From Paraphysomonas bandaiensis (Eukaryota; Chrysophyceae), in assembly GCA_965644295.1 (NCBI GenBank), contig CBFFRP010000212.1, positions 51,509 to 115,508 of the forward strand: a stretch of DNA of 64,000 nt. The letters are read 5' to 3'. Below are positions 1-12,437 of the stretch, one piece after another. Position 1 is the first letter of the stretch, and each line of letters begins with the position of its first letter. Below the pieces are notes generated by a model. The model worked only from the letters and a program-made list of their open reading frames with translations, was not told the origin of the DNA and did not search any database. A program made the translations under genes and the position numbers.

Positions 1-1930
1 GTAACGGCCATGTGTCGCTCTGTCTCGGCAGACCTCACTAGCTTATTGTATAGGCTGCAAAGTTAAGACGAATTAGAGACCCTCTCGTGCGTTGCTATTC
101 TACTGCAAACCCGAAAAAGGTGTCTGAAGTAGACCATTTGTTAAATAAGTACAAAGGAAACGAGCAGAGACTGTATGCACAGGTATCGGTGTTACTTTTT
201 TTGTAATATATATTTTGATGAATAAATTGGTAGATACGGAAAAAATATGGCGACGACTTTCCTGAATGTCGAATATTTCCCTGACGCATTGTAGTGTTTG
301 GACTACATATTAATAGAAGGCAACGGGAACTGCGGTCCACTGTGATGTTTCTTACTCATCGTTAATTCAATGAAATTAGATTTGTTTAAGGCGTATTATA
401 TTCGGTGTGCAGTGGTTTGGCTTATTGCTGAATGCGAGCACCTGTGAATTTTAAGTGTTTATATAGAGCATAAGCACTCTAAGCCGAAGATTCTAATACT
501 TACCGCATATACTACGGTACATATATATAGTTATATAGTACATAAGGTTCAGTAATACATTTCTGAGTTCATGCTACTATTAATTGATTGACATCAGTTA
601 GGCACTGGCGATTTTGTGTTGAATTATAAAGTATAGTGGACTACATATCATATCTACCGTGCAACATTTTCTTAAATTTTACAAACAATGGATAATTCTT
701 AGAAAATATAAAAACATTGTGTGCCTCATACTTTTCCCTATCCCTGGTGCATATCAGGATATTGTGTGCCTCATATCTCATATCATACATACATCATTCA
801 ATCAGGTGCACTAGCAGAGGTTAAGCGTATTGTATATAAATGAGATGATGATGAAAATTAAGGCAATAAGAAGCATTTCGTGCGACTACAACTGTTCACT
901 TTCATCATCACACTTATTTACGAATTTCAACACCTCGCAGTTTCCATTCCCTCAGTATCCTTCTGTAATAGGAGCGCATTTGTTGTAGCTATAATAGAGA
1001 TTGGGGGTTTATTGGTTGAGTTGATCTAGTGCAATTGCTAATCCTTATAAGCATACACAGTATTCATATCATTGATTCGAAACAATATTAGTCCTAATTA
1101 GTTTTAATATTAAGTTTTCAACATCATGAGGTTAAAGAGTATCGTCCCTTGTCTAAATTTTAAAACTCGGGCTCTTCGCCGTCGTTTCAAAATTTTGAGC
1201 ACGGGACGATATATTGCCCGTGGTTAAATATAGCTATAAATTATATAATATATTTTTAACTGTTTTATTTATTTATTTAACCCTACTTCCGGAGTAGCGT
1301 TTGAAGAATGGAAGAAAAATCATCGTCTTGTGCGTATAGTCCAGACAATATCAAAATCACAAAATATTATTGAAGTAGAATATTATATAGTTCGTGTTTA
1401 CTTTTATTAAAGTATTGGCAGTAATAATCGTTGCTTCAATTCAGTGTTTCTCAAGTGACTCACTAAGTGTGTAACTTTTAATCCTTTTTTGTAGTTCGAG
1501 TACAAAGTTATCATGCCCTCACTGCCAATATGTATAAACTCAATTCCATTTCTTATTAGTATAAAAACACCCCTTAAAACTCTCATTCTAACATATATAT
1601 GGAGAGTATAAATGTATAAATACTTACACTTAAGATATCAATCATCATGTGTGTTAGAATGCGTATGATTCTCTAAGATAGAACTGTAGTATACATTAAA
1701 TGCAATGTGAATAACTGTAATACGAAGCCAAAATACTGTATAGCGATATAAAAACTCTAAAACAGAAGTATCATTACGATTCAAAATACGGAATTTTATC
1801 AGCGGTTGTTATCAGAATGATGAAATCATGTTGGTGCTGAGTTTTATGCGCAATGACACAATTGTTTATGTATTAATAATAACCCATCTAGTCTGACGAC
1901 CTAACTTTTCTTTAACGACCTAAGATATAA
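1..1930. other. AT-rich intergenic region
   Basis: I see no convincing gene here. All ORFs are short and their composition is AT-rich with long A/T runs. The only structure I can support is the hairpin at 1140-1211, listed separately. The region could be the distal intergenic part of a neighbouring gene outside the window. Confidence 0.6.
1140..1211. repeat. Imperfect inverted repeat (hairpin)
   Basis: The outer arms TATCGTCCC (1140-1148) and GGGACGATA (1203-1211) are perfectly complementary. Pairing continues inward, with mismatches and one gap, through an AAATTTT-rich stretch to a loop near 1171-1184. It could be a small foldback element or a structured transcript; nothing in the sequence tells these apart. 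Confidence 0.55.
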
Positions 1931-1931
1931 A

Positions 1932-2613
1932 ATGCAGAGGAGAAATAAGGAGGACAATGTTGAGACACGGATTGAGAATTTTGAGATGTTCCTTATGAGG
2001 AAATATCAGATAGAGATAGCGATAGAGCTTCCACCAAAGAAGGAGAACTTTGGGACTCCACCATTAAACTGGAGCATTCCAACAAGTGAAGAAGGAGTAC
2101 AGGGGTACTGGAAGGCAAATGCCATCGCTTTTTCATACCATATATAGTATAGAGTATAGAGAGGTAATCAAGCAATCTCCGAAGGCATTTCAGAAGTGTC
2201 ACCTGAAGCACAAAGAGTTTGAAGCAGCGGAAGGAAGAGACAGCAAGTTCAGTGTCTGCAAGAGGAAGGAGTGTTGAGTTACTACACAATAGTAAAACAT
2301 CCAATTGTGTCATATCTTGACAAGGAGGTCAGCAGAGTAAGATCGGTGATCTTCTAACTCAGTATGGAACCGGAGGATACGGCGAAGGAATAAAACCTGT
2401 GAGAACTTCAGGCCCTGGATCAGACAGTCTTTGAGGTATCAAAGATCAGCCGGCTTAAGGAGGATTACTGTAGTAAATAAAAAATATTATCTGTTACTTG
2501 ATGACATTTCGATCAAGTGTTGTCCAGGAAGATATAAGTTCAATACTAGGAGCTCCACACACGACCAGATCTCGCCTATGCTGTCTGATTGCTGTCGAGA
2601 TATCATAGAGTAA
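1932..2613 (+). pseudogene. Decayed ORF, possible transposon or gene relic
   Basis: The first frame (1932-2147) is open and purine-rich, unlike the surrounding AT-rich DNA. It reads into an aromatic, Lys/Glu-rich segment (WSIP, YWKAN) and stops with TAG just after FSYHI. A second frame overlapping it (2086-2277) continues with YSIEYREVIKQSP, as if one reading frame had been shifted. A third short frame follows at 2431-2613. I do not recognise the family. The frame breaks and absence of splice signals suggest a degenerated coding sequence, possibly from a mobile element. Chance ORFs remain possible. Confidence 0.25.
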
Positions 2614-2990
2614 GTCCATGTATGTATCTGCAAAGTGTACATACAGCAGTAAATACCATTTATAAGACAATAATATAATCCTGTTTTACAATTTACAAAG
2701 TCCTTCAATCAGTGTACATACTGTATTTATTTTACCGTATTCTAATTTAATGCCAAAATATATAGAAAGTCAAGATATATGAAATCCAAACCATCGAGCG
2801 ACTTGCTCTCAATATTTCTTGTTGAACATAGTAAAATTTCTTCAAAAAGAAAAGTGATACAGTTTAAATATAGACGCCCTGTAGGAGTAAATGGAAGTAA
2901 AAAACTCAAATTGCTTTAACGCCATGTAGTAGATGACGTATTCAGTGCTATTTATGCGATATTTTCCCCTTGTCGCCGCCCACCCGAAAA

Positions 2991-5900
2991 CTAAAACTCA
3001 GTGTTTTTATCTGATATATACAGCATTATTTCTTTCAACGCATGAGGAAATACGTCGTAGAAGTTCAGACCAGCTCCAAGCTTTGCAGATGTTGAACTCT
3101 CTGGTGCTAGTAGTGCATTCCAAACATCTGAAAAAGCAGCAAACGTCACATAAAAACGTCAGTTCACGTGTAAAGTTACCTGGATGATTCTCCACAAAAG
3201 ATTGGCCAACGAGTTTCATATGAATCCTCGTTCCGTCATCGAGAACATTGTCTTCATCAGATAATATATCAGCCTCTTCAATTCGAACCTACAGAAAAGA
3301 GGTCATAATATTTCTATGATAAGAATCGCTGAACATACACATACCATGTGTAACAAAGCCTTCCGACAATTGACCACGCAATCGAGACCCTTCGCGTATG
3401 TGAGAGTGAGAAATCCTCTATCATGCATTTCTTCATCACGTAACCAAGTCTCCGTTAGTTTCCAACCTTGTATCTTAGGCGCGTCGTACTCCCATCTGAA
3501 CGACCCTTGTACTAAGTTATCGCCAGGCTCAGTTAATGATAACACAGTTAAAATTTTTGCCACAGCTCTTTCATCCCGTCTTGCTAAGCACAGACAATGC
3601 GTTCCCTCAGGTTTGAGTGGGTTGAAAACATTAAGTATGCCGACACGACATATAAAGTGAGCGCACTCATAGGGCTGTAATACCCGAAATACAAGGTCGA
3701 AATTGTGTATGTCTACGACTCTACTATATAGCTGCACTGCGAGCTCAATGCGATAGGTGCCAAAGTGTCGCGTCCTGTGATGCTTTCCAATGAAGAACCA
3801 CCGCAGAATCAATGCCAGGTGCCTGGATCTAATAAACACTCGGGATAGAATATTCACAACCGCCTCTACGATGCGACTTGCCTTCACGCTATATTCAACA
3901 GCATCAGCTTCGTCAAGGGTATTTTCAGCAGCCCCCGAGGCTTCTATGACGGAGGGGCTGGACTTAGTCATAGTAAGAAAGGACTCACGTATATTCACTT
4001 CCTTGGCTCTCATATTACCACGACTAGAACTTGTCCGAACTGTTCGGTCATTCCGATCAGATATACTTGCAGTTGGTGTGCAGTCGCAGCCACAATCGAT
4101 ATTTTTCGAATCAGTTTCGACAGAGGGTGCAATGCTAAAAGAAGATACAGTAGATTCTCGAAGAGTATCCACCGGTAGCTCAGTAAGATCAATTTTTGTA
4201 TCTGTGATAGCGTTTCTCCTTAACTTCATCCTCTGTTTCTTTTGAACCTCTTGATATTTATCCCGCTTCGACAGCTCCACCGTTCCATAATCAAGCACCT
4301 CGTCATCAATGCCACGTTGTCGTCCCACATGGCATTTCTCCTCTTCTTCGAATAGCAAATGACTTAAGGAGTCCGTTGAGTCGTTGTCAGAGTCGTCATC
4401 ATTCTGGTTGCGCACATCCAAACCGTCTACTCCATATTTATACTCCTCTCGTGCCCGCGCGTTGGCATGTTCCTGCGACCTCAGAGGAAGTCGTTCATAA
4501 AATTTGCACATACAAAGCTGGATCTGCTCGGCTCGCACCGAGTCATTAATGGGAACAAATGTGCCATCAAACTTGAAATCACTCTTGGCAATTTCCTCCA
4601 TGGACTCGAGTTCATGCAACATCCGGCTTCTGTGCTGTGGCAATGCCAATGACAAGTTCAATAGGACGTTCACGCACCGCGAGTCTTTGATGACACTTGC
4701 ATTCCGAGGAGCCTTATCCGAGCCACTGAAGTCAAAGTATACATGCCCACGCTTGGGTATAGGATTGAACAGCTCGGTAGATATGTGTGCTAGTTCTCCA
4801 TTCACAACAGCATTCCGAAACGCGGACCAATCGCCGTGTTGACTAAGATCCCCCGTGCGACCTTTCTCAAAAGCACACTTCGACATACAGGTGCGTCGAT
4901 ATCGTTCGTTTTGTTTGAGTAGCTTGCTGAGACATACCCGATCCATCTCCAGCGTGAGGTCGAGTTCATAGTATCCATCATACTGACCGAGTATTGGACG
5001 CAGGGCGTTGCCCATCAACTTCACCAATTGACGAAGTGCAACCTTGTCGAAGTTAATCGTGTGCATCATAAACGCTCTAGCTTCATTGGGGTCTAGCATA
5101 CGTGGTAGCAACTTCATTACTATCGTCGCTGAATCTCGTGTTTCTGAATACATGGCATTGAATATATGCCGTGCTTCCTGTTGACGCAAGAATGAGTTCT
5201 GAATACAAAACTCTAACGCTGTGGACACACTCTCCACACCCTTTCTCACGAGCTCCATTATGTTCGAGTGCTCAATTGCAGTCACTGCCCTCGCATTGCT
5301 TTGGTGTACGTAGTCATCGCACACTTGGATGTATATCTTTCCTGTGTTTGGGGGGATATACTTCTTCGATGTATTCTCTTCCAACGCCATGACAGGAAAC
5401 TCTGTCAGACAATTTATCATGTACGTGGCCTCTTCCTTCTGCATGCGCAGGAAATCCAAAAACTCTTCCTCATCCAGCTCACCTGAGTTATCCACATCAC
5501 ATATATCCATTGCCTGTAGAAAGGCGTCATCTTCGAGACGCAACCCGACTTTGGAAAGGAGGTCCTTGATCTCCTCTCGGTCCAAACAGCCGGATCCATC
5601 CTCATCATAGGCACGAAACATTTCTTGTGCAAGTTTTACATCCGTAGCCGCCTTCAAGATATTGTTCAACCTGCTGAGCGTTACCTTTTCATGCTCGTCC
5701 ATCTGGAACTCTTTCTCTCTCGACATAACCCGAACTAGACGCATACGAAGTGCTTTGGGGGGGATATTCGCAATCTGGGCAGTAAGGGTACTTTCTGCAG
5801 GACTGGTGGAACGCAGAGATGCCTCGACTGGTTGGGGGTCATATGCACATGTACTAATCGTATAACAGGAGTTGTTAGCAACTAAGCGCAAGAGCTTAAT

Positions 5901-7362
5901 ACATATCGCCCGCTCGTACGGGCGGTTCAGAGCAAGTTCGTAAAACCCCACTGGAGAAGAACTTGGGTTGAATTTGCTGTCAGCGTCCTTGATCATGAGA
6001 TTACATCCCGAGGCCGATACCTGTACCCGACACCCTACAAAAGATAATCCGTCGGTAAAACTAGGTACACATATAGAGGTTGTGCTTACCCACACTGAAA
6101 GGGATCTGCATGAGGATACGCCCGCCTCCCTCGCCAATGGGATTTCCATCCATTTTAACCTGTTTCAACGAAAAGTTCTCTTCTATTGCCACACAGATGG
6201 CAAAGCAGGCAGTAAAGTTGATGCCATTATTGGCCAGTAGCAAAGTCTTGATCGTATTGTTGTTGAGCAGGGCGTGACCAAGCTGTTCGCCTCCATCTCG
6301 CCCAAGGGTGTTGTACGACAGGTCCAAACAAACGATGTGGTTGTTAGTGGAGAGACAATCAGCAAGCGCTATACCTCCATCTAATCGTATCATATTCCAC
6401 CCCAAATGAAGCGTATGCAATGCACAAGTATTCGCCGCAAGTAGGCTAGCAATCGCCTCTCCTCCGGTGATTATGTCAGGTTGAAACACATTAAGCGTCT
6501 CTACTTGTCCTATTTTGTTGCTTGCAAGGTCAAGTTCCTCCAACACACTGTTTCCTGCTAGTGCATCCACAAACATACGGCATTCATCGTCATCTATATC
6601 ACTTTTCTGAAGAATCAGTCGGCGAAGAGAGCAAGAAGAAGTCTTCAAATATCGTGCTAGGGCAGCAGTTGACTTCCAGTCCAGGTGGTTGTTAGACAAA
6701 TCTAAATGAGTAACTTGGGGTAGTGCAATGATGGATATCAGGATCGGACCAACGGAGAGGTCACTGAGGTTGTTGTCTGCAAGGTTAATTGAGGTCACAT
6801 AAGGAAGATCTCGTAATGACTCTGCAAATAAAATTCCAAGCTCGTCGCCCATGCCTTGATGCTGAAGATTGAGTTCAGGTGATACTCGTCTTCGAATAAT
6901 AAGTGACATGCGCGGGTTCAGGCCCCTTTTCAAGCAAGATGATATGAACTTAGTTCTTGGAGAAGTCTCACACCCCCTCTGCACATCTGTCTGAACGCTC
7001 TGCGCATCAAACGAGTCATCAGATGCGCCTTCATCGTCATCGGCCTCTCTCTCATAGCTGTATTCGAACCTCGTGCGGTCCATATCTTCCCCTCTGCGAT
7101 AGAGGACTTTCCTCTGATTGGACAGCCATCGTATACGGCGACCAAACTCATGTCGAGCCTCCGCACCAAAATACTGCTCTAGTTTAACGGGAGAGGAGGA
7201 GCAGCAGGTGGGGGGAGGGTGACGGGAGGCATACACACCGCATGACTCCGCTATGCTGCTAGACAACATGGTACATGCTACCTGGTAGAGAGGTCGGCTC
7301 AGAGACTGCGATGAGGTGGACGTTACTTCACAAGTCTCGCTCTCTGTGCGCGTGATATTCAT
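2991..7362 (-). CDS. Leucine-rich-repeat and EF-hand protein, ~1402 aa
   Basis: Four exons on the minus strand: 7362-6090, 6034-3345, 3288-3180 and 3127-2991. The introns are 55, 56 and 52 nt with GTAAGC, GTATGT and GTAACT donors. The joined length is 1403 codons including TAG. Residues ~165-410 form ribonuclease-inhibitor-type leucine-rich repeats (LxxLxLxxN). Two adjacent EF-hand loops follow near residues 568-579 (DEDGSGCLDREE) and 604-615 (DVDNSGELDEEE), both with canonical D/D/D/E ligands. The middle is Asp/Ser/Glu-rich and low in complexity; the last ~300 residues are globular but unrecognised. There is no signal peptide or TM segment, so it is probably a cytosolic Ca2+-responsive scaffold. 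The start chosen is the first in-frame ATG (MNITRTESE). It is transcribed divergently from the subtilase at 7938. Confidence 0.8.
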
Positions 7363-7370
7363 GGGCACTC

Positions 7371-7783
7371 TATACCGTATACAGCAGTATACTGGGACCA
7401 GGACACTGTACTCCGGTACTACACCAACTCTACTGCTGTATATTCACACATATTTCTCCGCATCCCAAACATGTCAACATGGCAGAACTCCACACTTTCT
7501 CCGAGTTATCCAGATACAGTCAGCTCGCGTTAAGCTGACGGACATGTACCATGGCAGAAGTCGTCATCAAAACGGAAGTCGTCGCCATAAAAAAAACTGG
7601 TTTTTGTTTCCAAAAACGGGGGTTTTGTACAAAAATCTAGTTTTTTTAAAAAAAAAACGGTTTTTAGATAGCCTAACCATATATCTGCTATCTTAACGCG
7701 AGCTGACTGTATACATACACGGTACAGTAGGAATTCCTACTGCTGTACATACATCAGAGTCTATGTATACCTATACGGTATAC
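7371..7783. promoter_or_regulatory. Divergent promoter with GTATAC palindromes
   Basis: The 575-bp interval between two divergent start codons carries TATACCGTATAC (7371-7382), a second GTATAC (7387-7392) and the 19-nt GTATACCTATACGGTATAC (7765-7783). A perfect palindrome GTAGGAATTCCTAC lies near 7728. Similar TATACCGTATA-type palindromes occur upstream of most genes in this window, which suggests a shared promoter element. The transcription start is not known. Confidence 0.5.
7514..7712. repeat. Terminal-inverted-repeat element (MITE-like)
   Basis: Perfect 21-nt inverted arms lie at 7514-7534 and 7692-7712 (core CAGCTCGCGTTAAG and its complement). They flank 157 nt made mostly of runs of A and T around GGTTTTT / AAAAACGG motifs. 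There is no ORF inside. The size, perfect arms and position in a promoter fit a miniature non-autonomous element. I could not identify a convincing target-site duplication. Confidence 0.55.
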
Positions 7784-7937
7784 TCTGTACTGTATGTACA
7801 TGGAATATGGTACTCTAGGAATCCTGCAGCGGTACACAGCGGTATGAGTACGTGGATGCTGCTGCTGTGCGCAGTGCTATTGAGCACATTGTTATTATTC
7901 TTGTCACAATTCCATCACCCTGCCCTTGATCGCTGCA

Positions 7938-10900
7938 ATGATCAGGCTCCTTCTTTTCGTTGCACTGTGTCAGGGCTGTGTCAGTGTGAGCACAGGGAGG
8001 CGGATAGTGGAGTTGGATCCCTCGTGCTCCGTGTCTCACATGAGATCCTTCATGACGAGGTCTCTCCTACAGCCAGACACACACAGAGACAAAGACAGAG
8101 ACGGGACTGCTATAAGCCACGAGTACCGCAATGTGTTTCACGGCGTTGCTGTTGAGGGGGTGTCGTGCAGGGACCTCGTCAACTCGTCATGCGTGCGGCG
8201 CTGTGTGTCTGATTCCATAAAGAGACTAGTGACGGTCCCTTCTTGGGGGCTCGACAGAATAGATCAGAATGACCTCCCATTGGATAACAAATATAACACT
8301 GCCTTCACTGGTCAAGGAGTTGACGTGTACATATTAGATACTGGTCTTGATACTAATCATATTGAATTCTCTGCCAGTGGAAGTACAGTTCAAAGAGAGG
8401 TCAAGAATGTGTATGATGCCTTTGCAAGACACAAGAAAAGCCCATCGTCAGATACAGATAGACATGGTGAGTAAGTTTACAATTTGTAGGATTGAGTGTA
8501 TTTAGTGTTTTGCGCAGGCCACGGTACCCACGTAGCTGGCACAGTGGGGGGGAACAGGGTGGGCGTTGCAAAAGGAGCGAATATATATGGTTTACGCATT
8601 CTTGGTGATGAAGGTGAGGGAACCACCTCTGATATTCTGGCCGCCATGGATTATGTACATACTCTTGCTGCTGCTTCTGGGCGCCCCAGTATTGTGTCAA
8701 TGAGCCTTGGTGGAGACTGCGAAAACCCATCTAACTGTGAAGCGGACTCCCTGGTGCAAGGTGTGGAGAGCCTATACCAGGCAGGAATACTCTCAAGCGT
8801 TGCTTCGGGTAACTCGGGGTGTAACGGTTGTTATGGGTCGCCTAATGCTGCACCGAATGCTGTTAATGTCGGTGCCACCACCGCTGTGGACACAATTACG
8901 TACTTCTCAAATTACGGGCAGTGCATCGATGTGTTTGCTCCGGGCTTCAATATCGTATCTGCGGCTGCGAAGAAGGTGGCGGGGGATGAAAACTCATACT
9001 GGGAGTTGAGCGGTACATCTATGGCAACGCCACATGTTTCTGGGGTTCTGGCTCTGTTGATACAGAAGTACTCTCCTGGGCTGCCGGTCGGCGATATTTA
9101 CAAGGCGCTTCTTTGCGAGGCATCAATGGAGAAAGTCACTGCCAATCCATTGGACACCTTGTCACGAAGTCTGCTACTGCAAGTGCCAAGTGATATGCAG
9201 CCAAGCCTTGAGTCCTGCGCTGTGGGTGCGGGTTGTCCTGGCATGTGTTCTGGGCGCGGTGTCTGTTTACCGGAACGGCTCATACCGAGTTATACCTCTA
9301 ACAGTGACGTCAACAGAAGCGACAACATGGTGTGCTACTGTGATGCTGGGCTATATGGTGATGATTGCTCAGAATCCTCTGACCCTGCATGTAGTCAGCA
9401 ATATTCGCACCACATCACGCTGTCCATGACAGATTCTTTCGGAGATGGGTGGTCGTTCGCATCTTACGCTATCAGCGACAGTGTGGGCAAAGTGGTGGAT
9501 GGGGCAGTGGACAGCCTCTGCTATGGCTACAGTGATTCCAAAACTTACTGCTTAGTGGAAGGAAACTATATATTTCGCGCTGATATGGGACTGTTTCCTG
9601 ATGAGAACGAATGGAGTATGTGTGGGATCAGGGGTGGTACACCTTATACAGGGACCTTCATTGTAGCCCAGCAGAGCCATCATTCAGCAGTTTGTCAATT
9701 TACTTGCAACGGCCGAACCTCACTGGATGTGCTGTATATGGAAGACTCCTATGGGGACGGTTGGAATGGGGGGTACTACAGTCTCTACTCCTTAGAGGGT
9801 GTGCCGCTATTCGGAGGGTCTCTTCAGACTGGAACCAGTGGTTCACACCACATCTGCCTACCAAGTGGCTGCTCAATATTCATTTTAGGAGCATCGGGAT
9901 CCGAACCCCAGGAAGTGTCATTCGAACTGTGCGGGTATAGAGGTGGGGTCAGCGATGTCTTAATGGTATGTGTGGGCGAGTCCGGGACATGTAGTGTTAC
10001 GAACGTTCAACCTGAAAACCCCGCAGTCTGTGATCACGAAAACATCGACACGCGGGTTGATATTACACTCTTTCATTTTGGTGTGACAAATGCATTCGGA
10101 ACAGATAACTTTCAGGAGGGGTCTGTGAGTGTCATTATTACGGACCCTACTTTGGGTGATGCTGTCGTCTCAGAATTTTCCATTAACAACGAGTTCATGG
10201 GTGTGTTCGACATCTGTCTGCGAGATGGTTGCTACGACATTACCATACAGGGGAGCATGTCGGACGAGGATATACTTGACGCGATGTGGTTGGTGTGTGG
10301 TACCCGCGGAGATATACCGTGGCACTCAAGACTGTGTGTGGATCGCAGTCATGGTTTTTGCTATGGGCTGACAAACTGCCCAGTACTTATCACATATGCC
10401 CACACATCTGACAAACAGTACTATGTAGCCTTTCAAGACTCTATCGATGATTACGGTGCCCCTTCTAACGAGGTCAGCCACTTTGGTAATGCGCATGGCG
10501 TTACAGAGCTCTGTGGATTATCGGATGGTCGGCACGATATATATGTCGGTGCTGGCAAATACAGTGGGACAAATGATGACCGCAATACTGCCCAGCTTTG
10601 TGGACAGGCGATATCGATGCCATTTAGTGCATCTATGTTAATCAGTGGCAACGGTTCTGAATGTGTCTTGGAGAGTGTGCATTCTAATACATGTGCTGGT
10701 GGGAAACGTGCACATGACATAGTGATGATTGATGCTTACGGAGATGGTTGGGGTTACCACGCTGGCTTTACCATTCATGAAGGCTCTTTAGACGGGCCAA
10801 TTGTTTATTCTGGTACTCTAGTTAGTGGGCAGATTGAAACAATGTCAATGTGCCTTCAGCCAGAGAAATGCTACTATATTGATGTTGATGCACAACAGTT

Positions 10901-12437
10901 TACAGATGAGGTTAGTTTAATGTTATTTTCTTGTGTTTGCTGATTGTACTGTTGTATTTAGGTTCTATGGGTAATGTGCGGCTTTTTTGGTGACGCTCCC
11001 TCTACAAAGCATTTTTGTGTGTCAGAAGACAGCTGCGTATTTAGTGACACCGATGACGATATGTACAATAGAGAAGATGATGACGACTTTCCCAGTCTTG
11101 ACACCGAGCTGACGTTTTACCCGTCCTATTCCCCATCAACGATACCGTCTCTGAAGCCGACGGTTACTCGTAGCCCTACGAATTTACCTTCTGTGACACC
11201 TACTTCTGTGCCTACTACAATACCTACGATCATGCCGACCACTCCTGTTCCAAGTAGCCAGCCGGCTGCTGTTCATCCAAGTGGTATTCCCACCCCTGAC
11301 CCCACTCCTGCACCGTCAACGTCTTTGCCTTCCCTTACTCCGTCTGTTCCATATCGCCCAATATATAGACCTGAGTATGGGCATGAAAATATATCGTACG
11401 TACTTTTTTCGACCCTTGAATCAAGAGTGAAAGTGGGTGTTATGGATGAATACGCGGATAGAACAGTTTTCAATGCTTCCGAGCTGCAATTTCTTGGTAA
11501 AGCTGTTGCGAAAACTCTTGTTAGGGCTGAGTTATCTCTCTGGTCCGTGAATATTATTAATTGTGATGTAGTGGACTCCAAGCTTCCCTTAGACCTTGAT
11601 GTTGGACTACTTGACAGTGTATCTTATAAGCGCGCCCACCGGGGTCTCAGGAAACCTCACCTGCCCTCTCTCAGCACAAAGGATCTGACATGTGGGCTCA
11701 CTATAGGTGTACAGTCCCCACCTTATCAGTACTTAGATCCGTTGGGGTTGAAGCAGGCAGTGGATGTAGCGCTGCGAACGTCTTTGCTAACTGGATCACT
11801 ACAAAATGATCTTAATGCGGCATTATCCTTGCAGCTTAAGCATTCTCAAGCAATGACGGTTATAAAAGAGGCTGCAGTGCAAAGCCTCCTGATTATAGTA
11901 GACTCATCGGATCTAGATCCCATACAGTCCGAGAGTCCGCCAGCAGATCGGGCAGACGATGATGTGTTTGGGGACTTTACGAATGACAATGATAGCGAAG
12001 GCCAGCAAAATAAGAAAAGCACCATTGCTGTGGACGCACATTCCCATGGCATGCTTGTAGGGGTTGTGATAGCCATGTCGTGCGGCGGACTATTGGTGAT
12101 GTATGGGGGTTTCCTGTTAAGTCGTTGTAGAGTGAAGCGTAACCGACGGAGGGGAAGGGATAGTGCAGGGGCTTATGCCAAGGTTGAAGGTGGAAAAATG
12201 CGACCTTCAAGAGTCTTTCAAATTGAGGACGAGGAGGATGAGGAAGGTGGATATGAAGATGATCAGAAGGGATTGGATACTGTGTCTCACGACATTGAAG
12301 GGGAAAAGCATGAGAATGATAACAATGAGAGAGCAGAGAAGACAATGTCTACCGCAATGGTTGTATGTGATGTGATGTCGGAAGAGGAATCTGTTCTGGA
12401 CTCACCATCAGTAAAGGAACCAGAATTCACGTACTAG
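7938..12437 (+). CDS. Secreted membrane-anchored subtilisin-like protease with GDGW repeats, ~1465 aa
   Basis: Three exons, 7938-8466, 8518-10910 and 10962-12437, with two 51-nt introns. The first intron splits the active-site histidine motif. A hydrophobic signal peptide (residues 1-~18) precedes an I9-like prodomain. The proteinase-K-type S8 domain has catalytic Asp134 (DTGLD), His178 (HGTHVAGT), oxyanion Asn275 and Ser344 (GTSMATPH). An EGF-like Cys cluster follows. Then come about five ~110-residue repeats, three with intact D-x-x-GDGW and most ending in CGxRGG. A Pro/Ser/Thr stalk, an unrecognised ~200-aa domain, one TM helix ([20 protein letters not shown]) and an acidic cytoplasmic tail complete it. 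It is therefore probably a cell-surface protease held by a single TM helix. The first in-frame ATG (MIRLLLF) is chosen because it begins the signal peptide. Confidence 0.9.

Noticed and set aside
3316-5865. Several + strand ORFs within the LRR/EF-hand gene
   Set aside because: They are antisense shadows of a well-supported gene with conserved domains on the minus strand.
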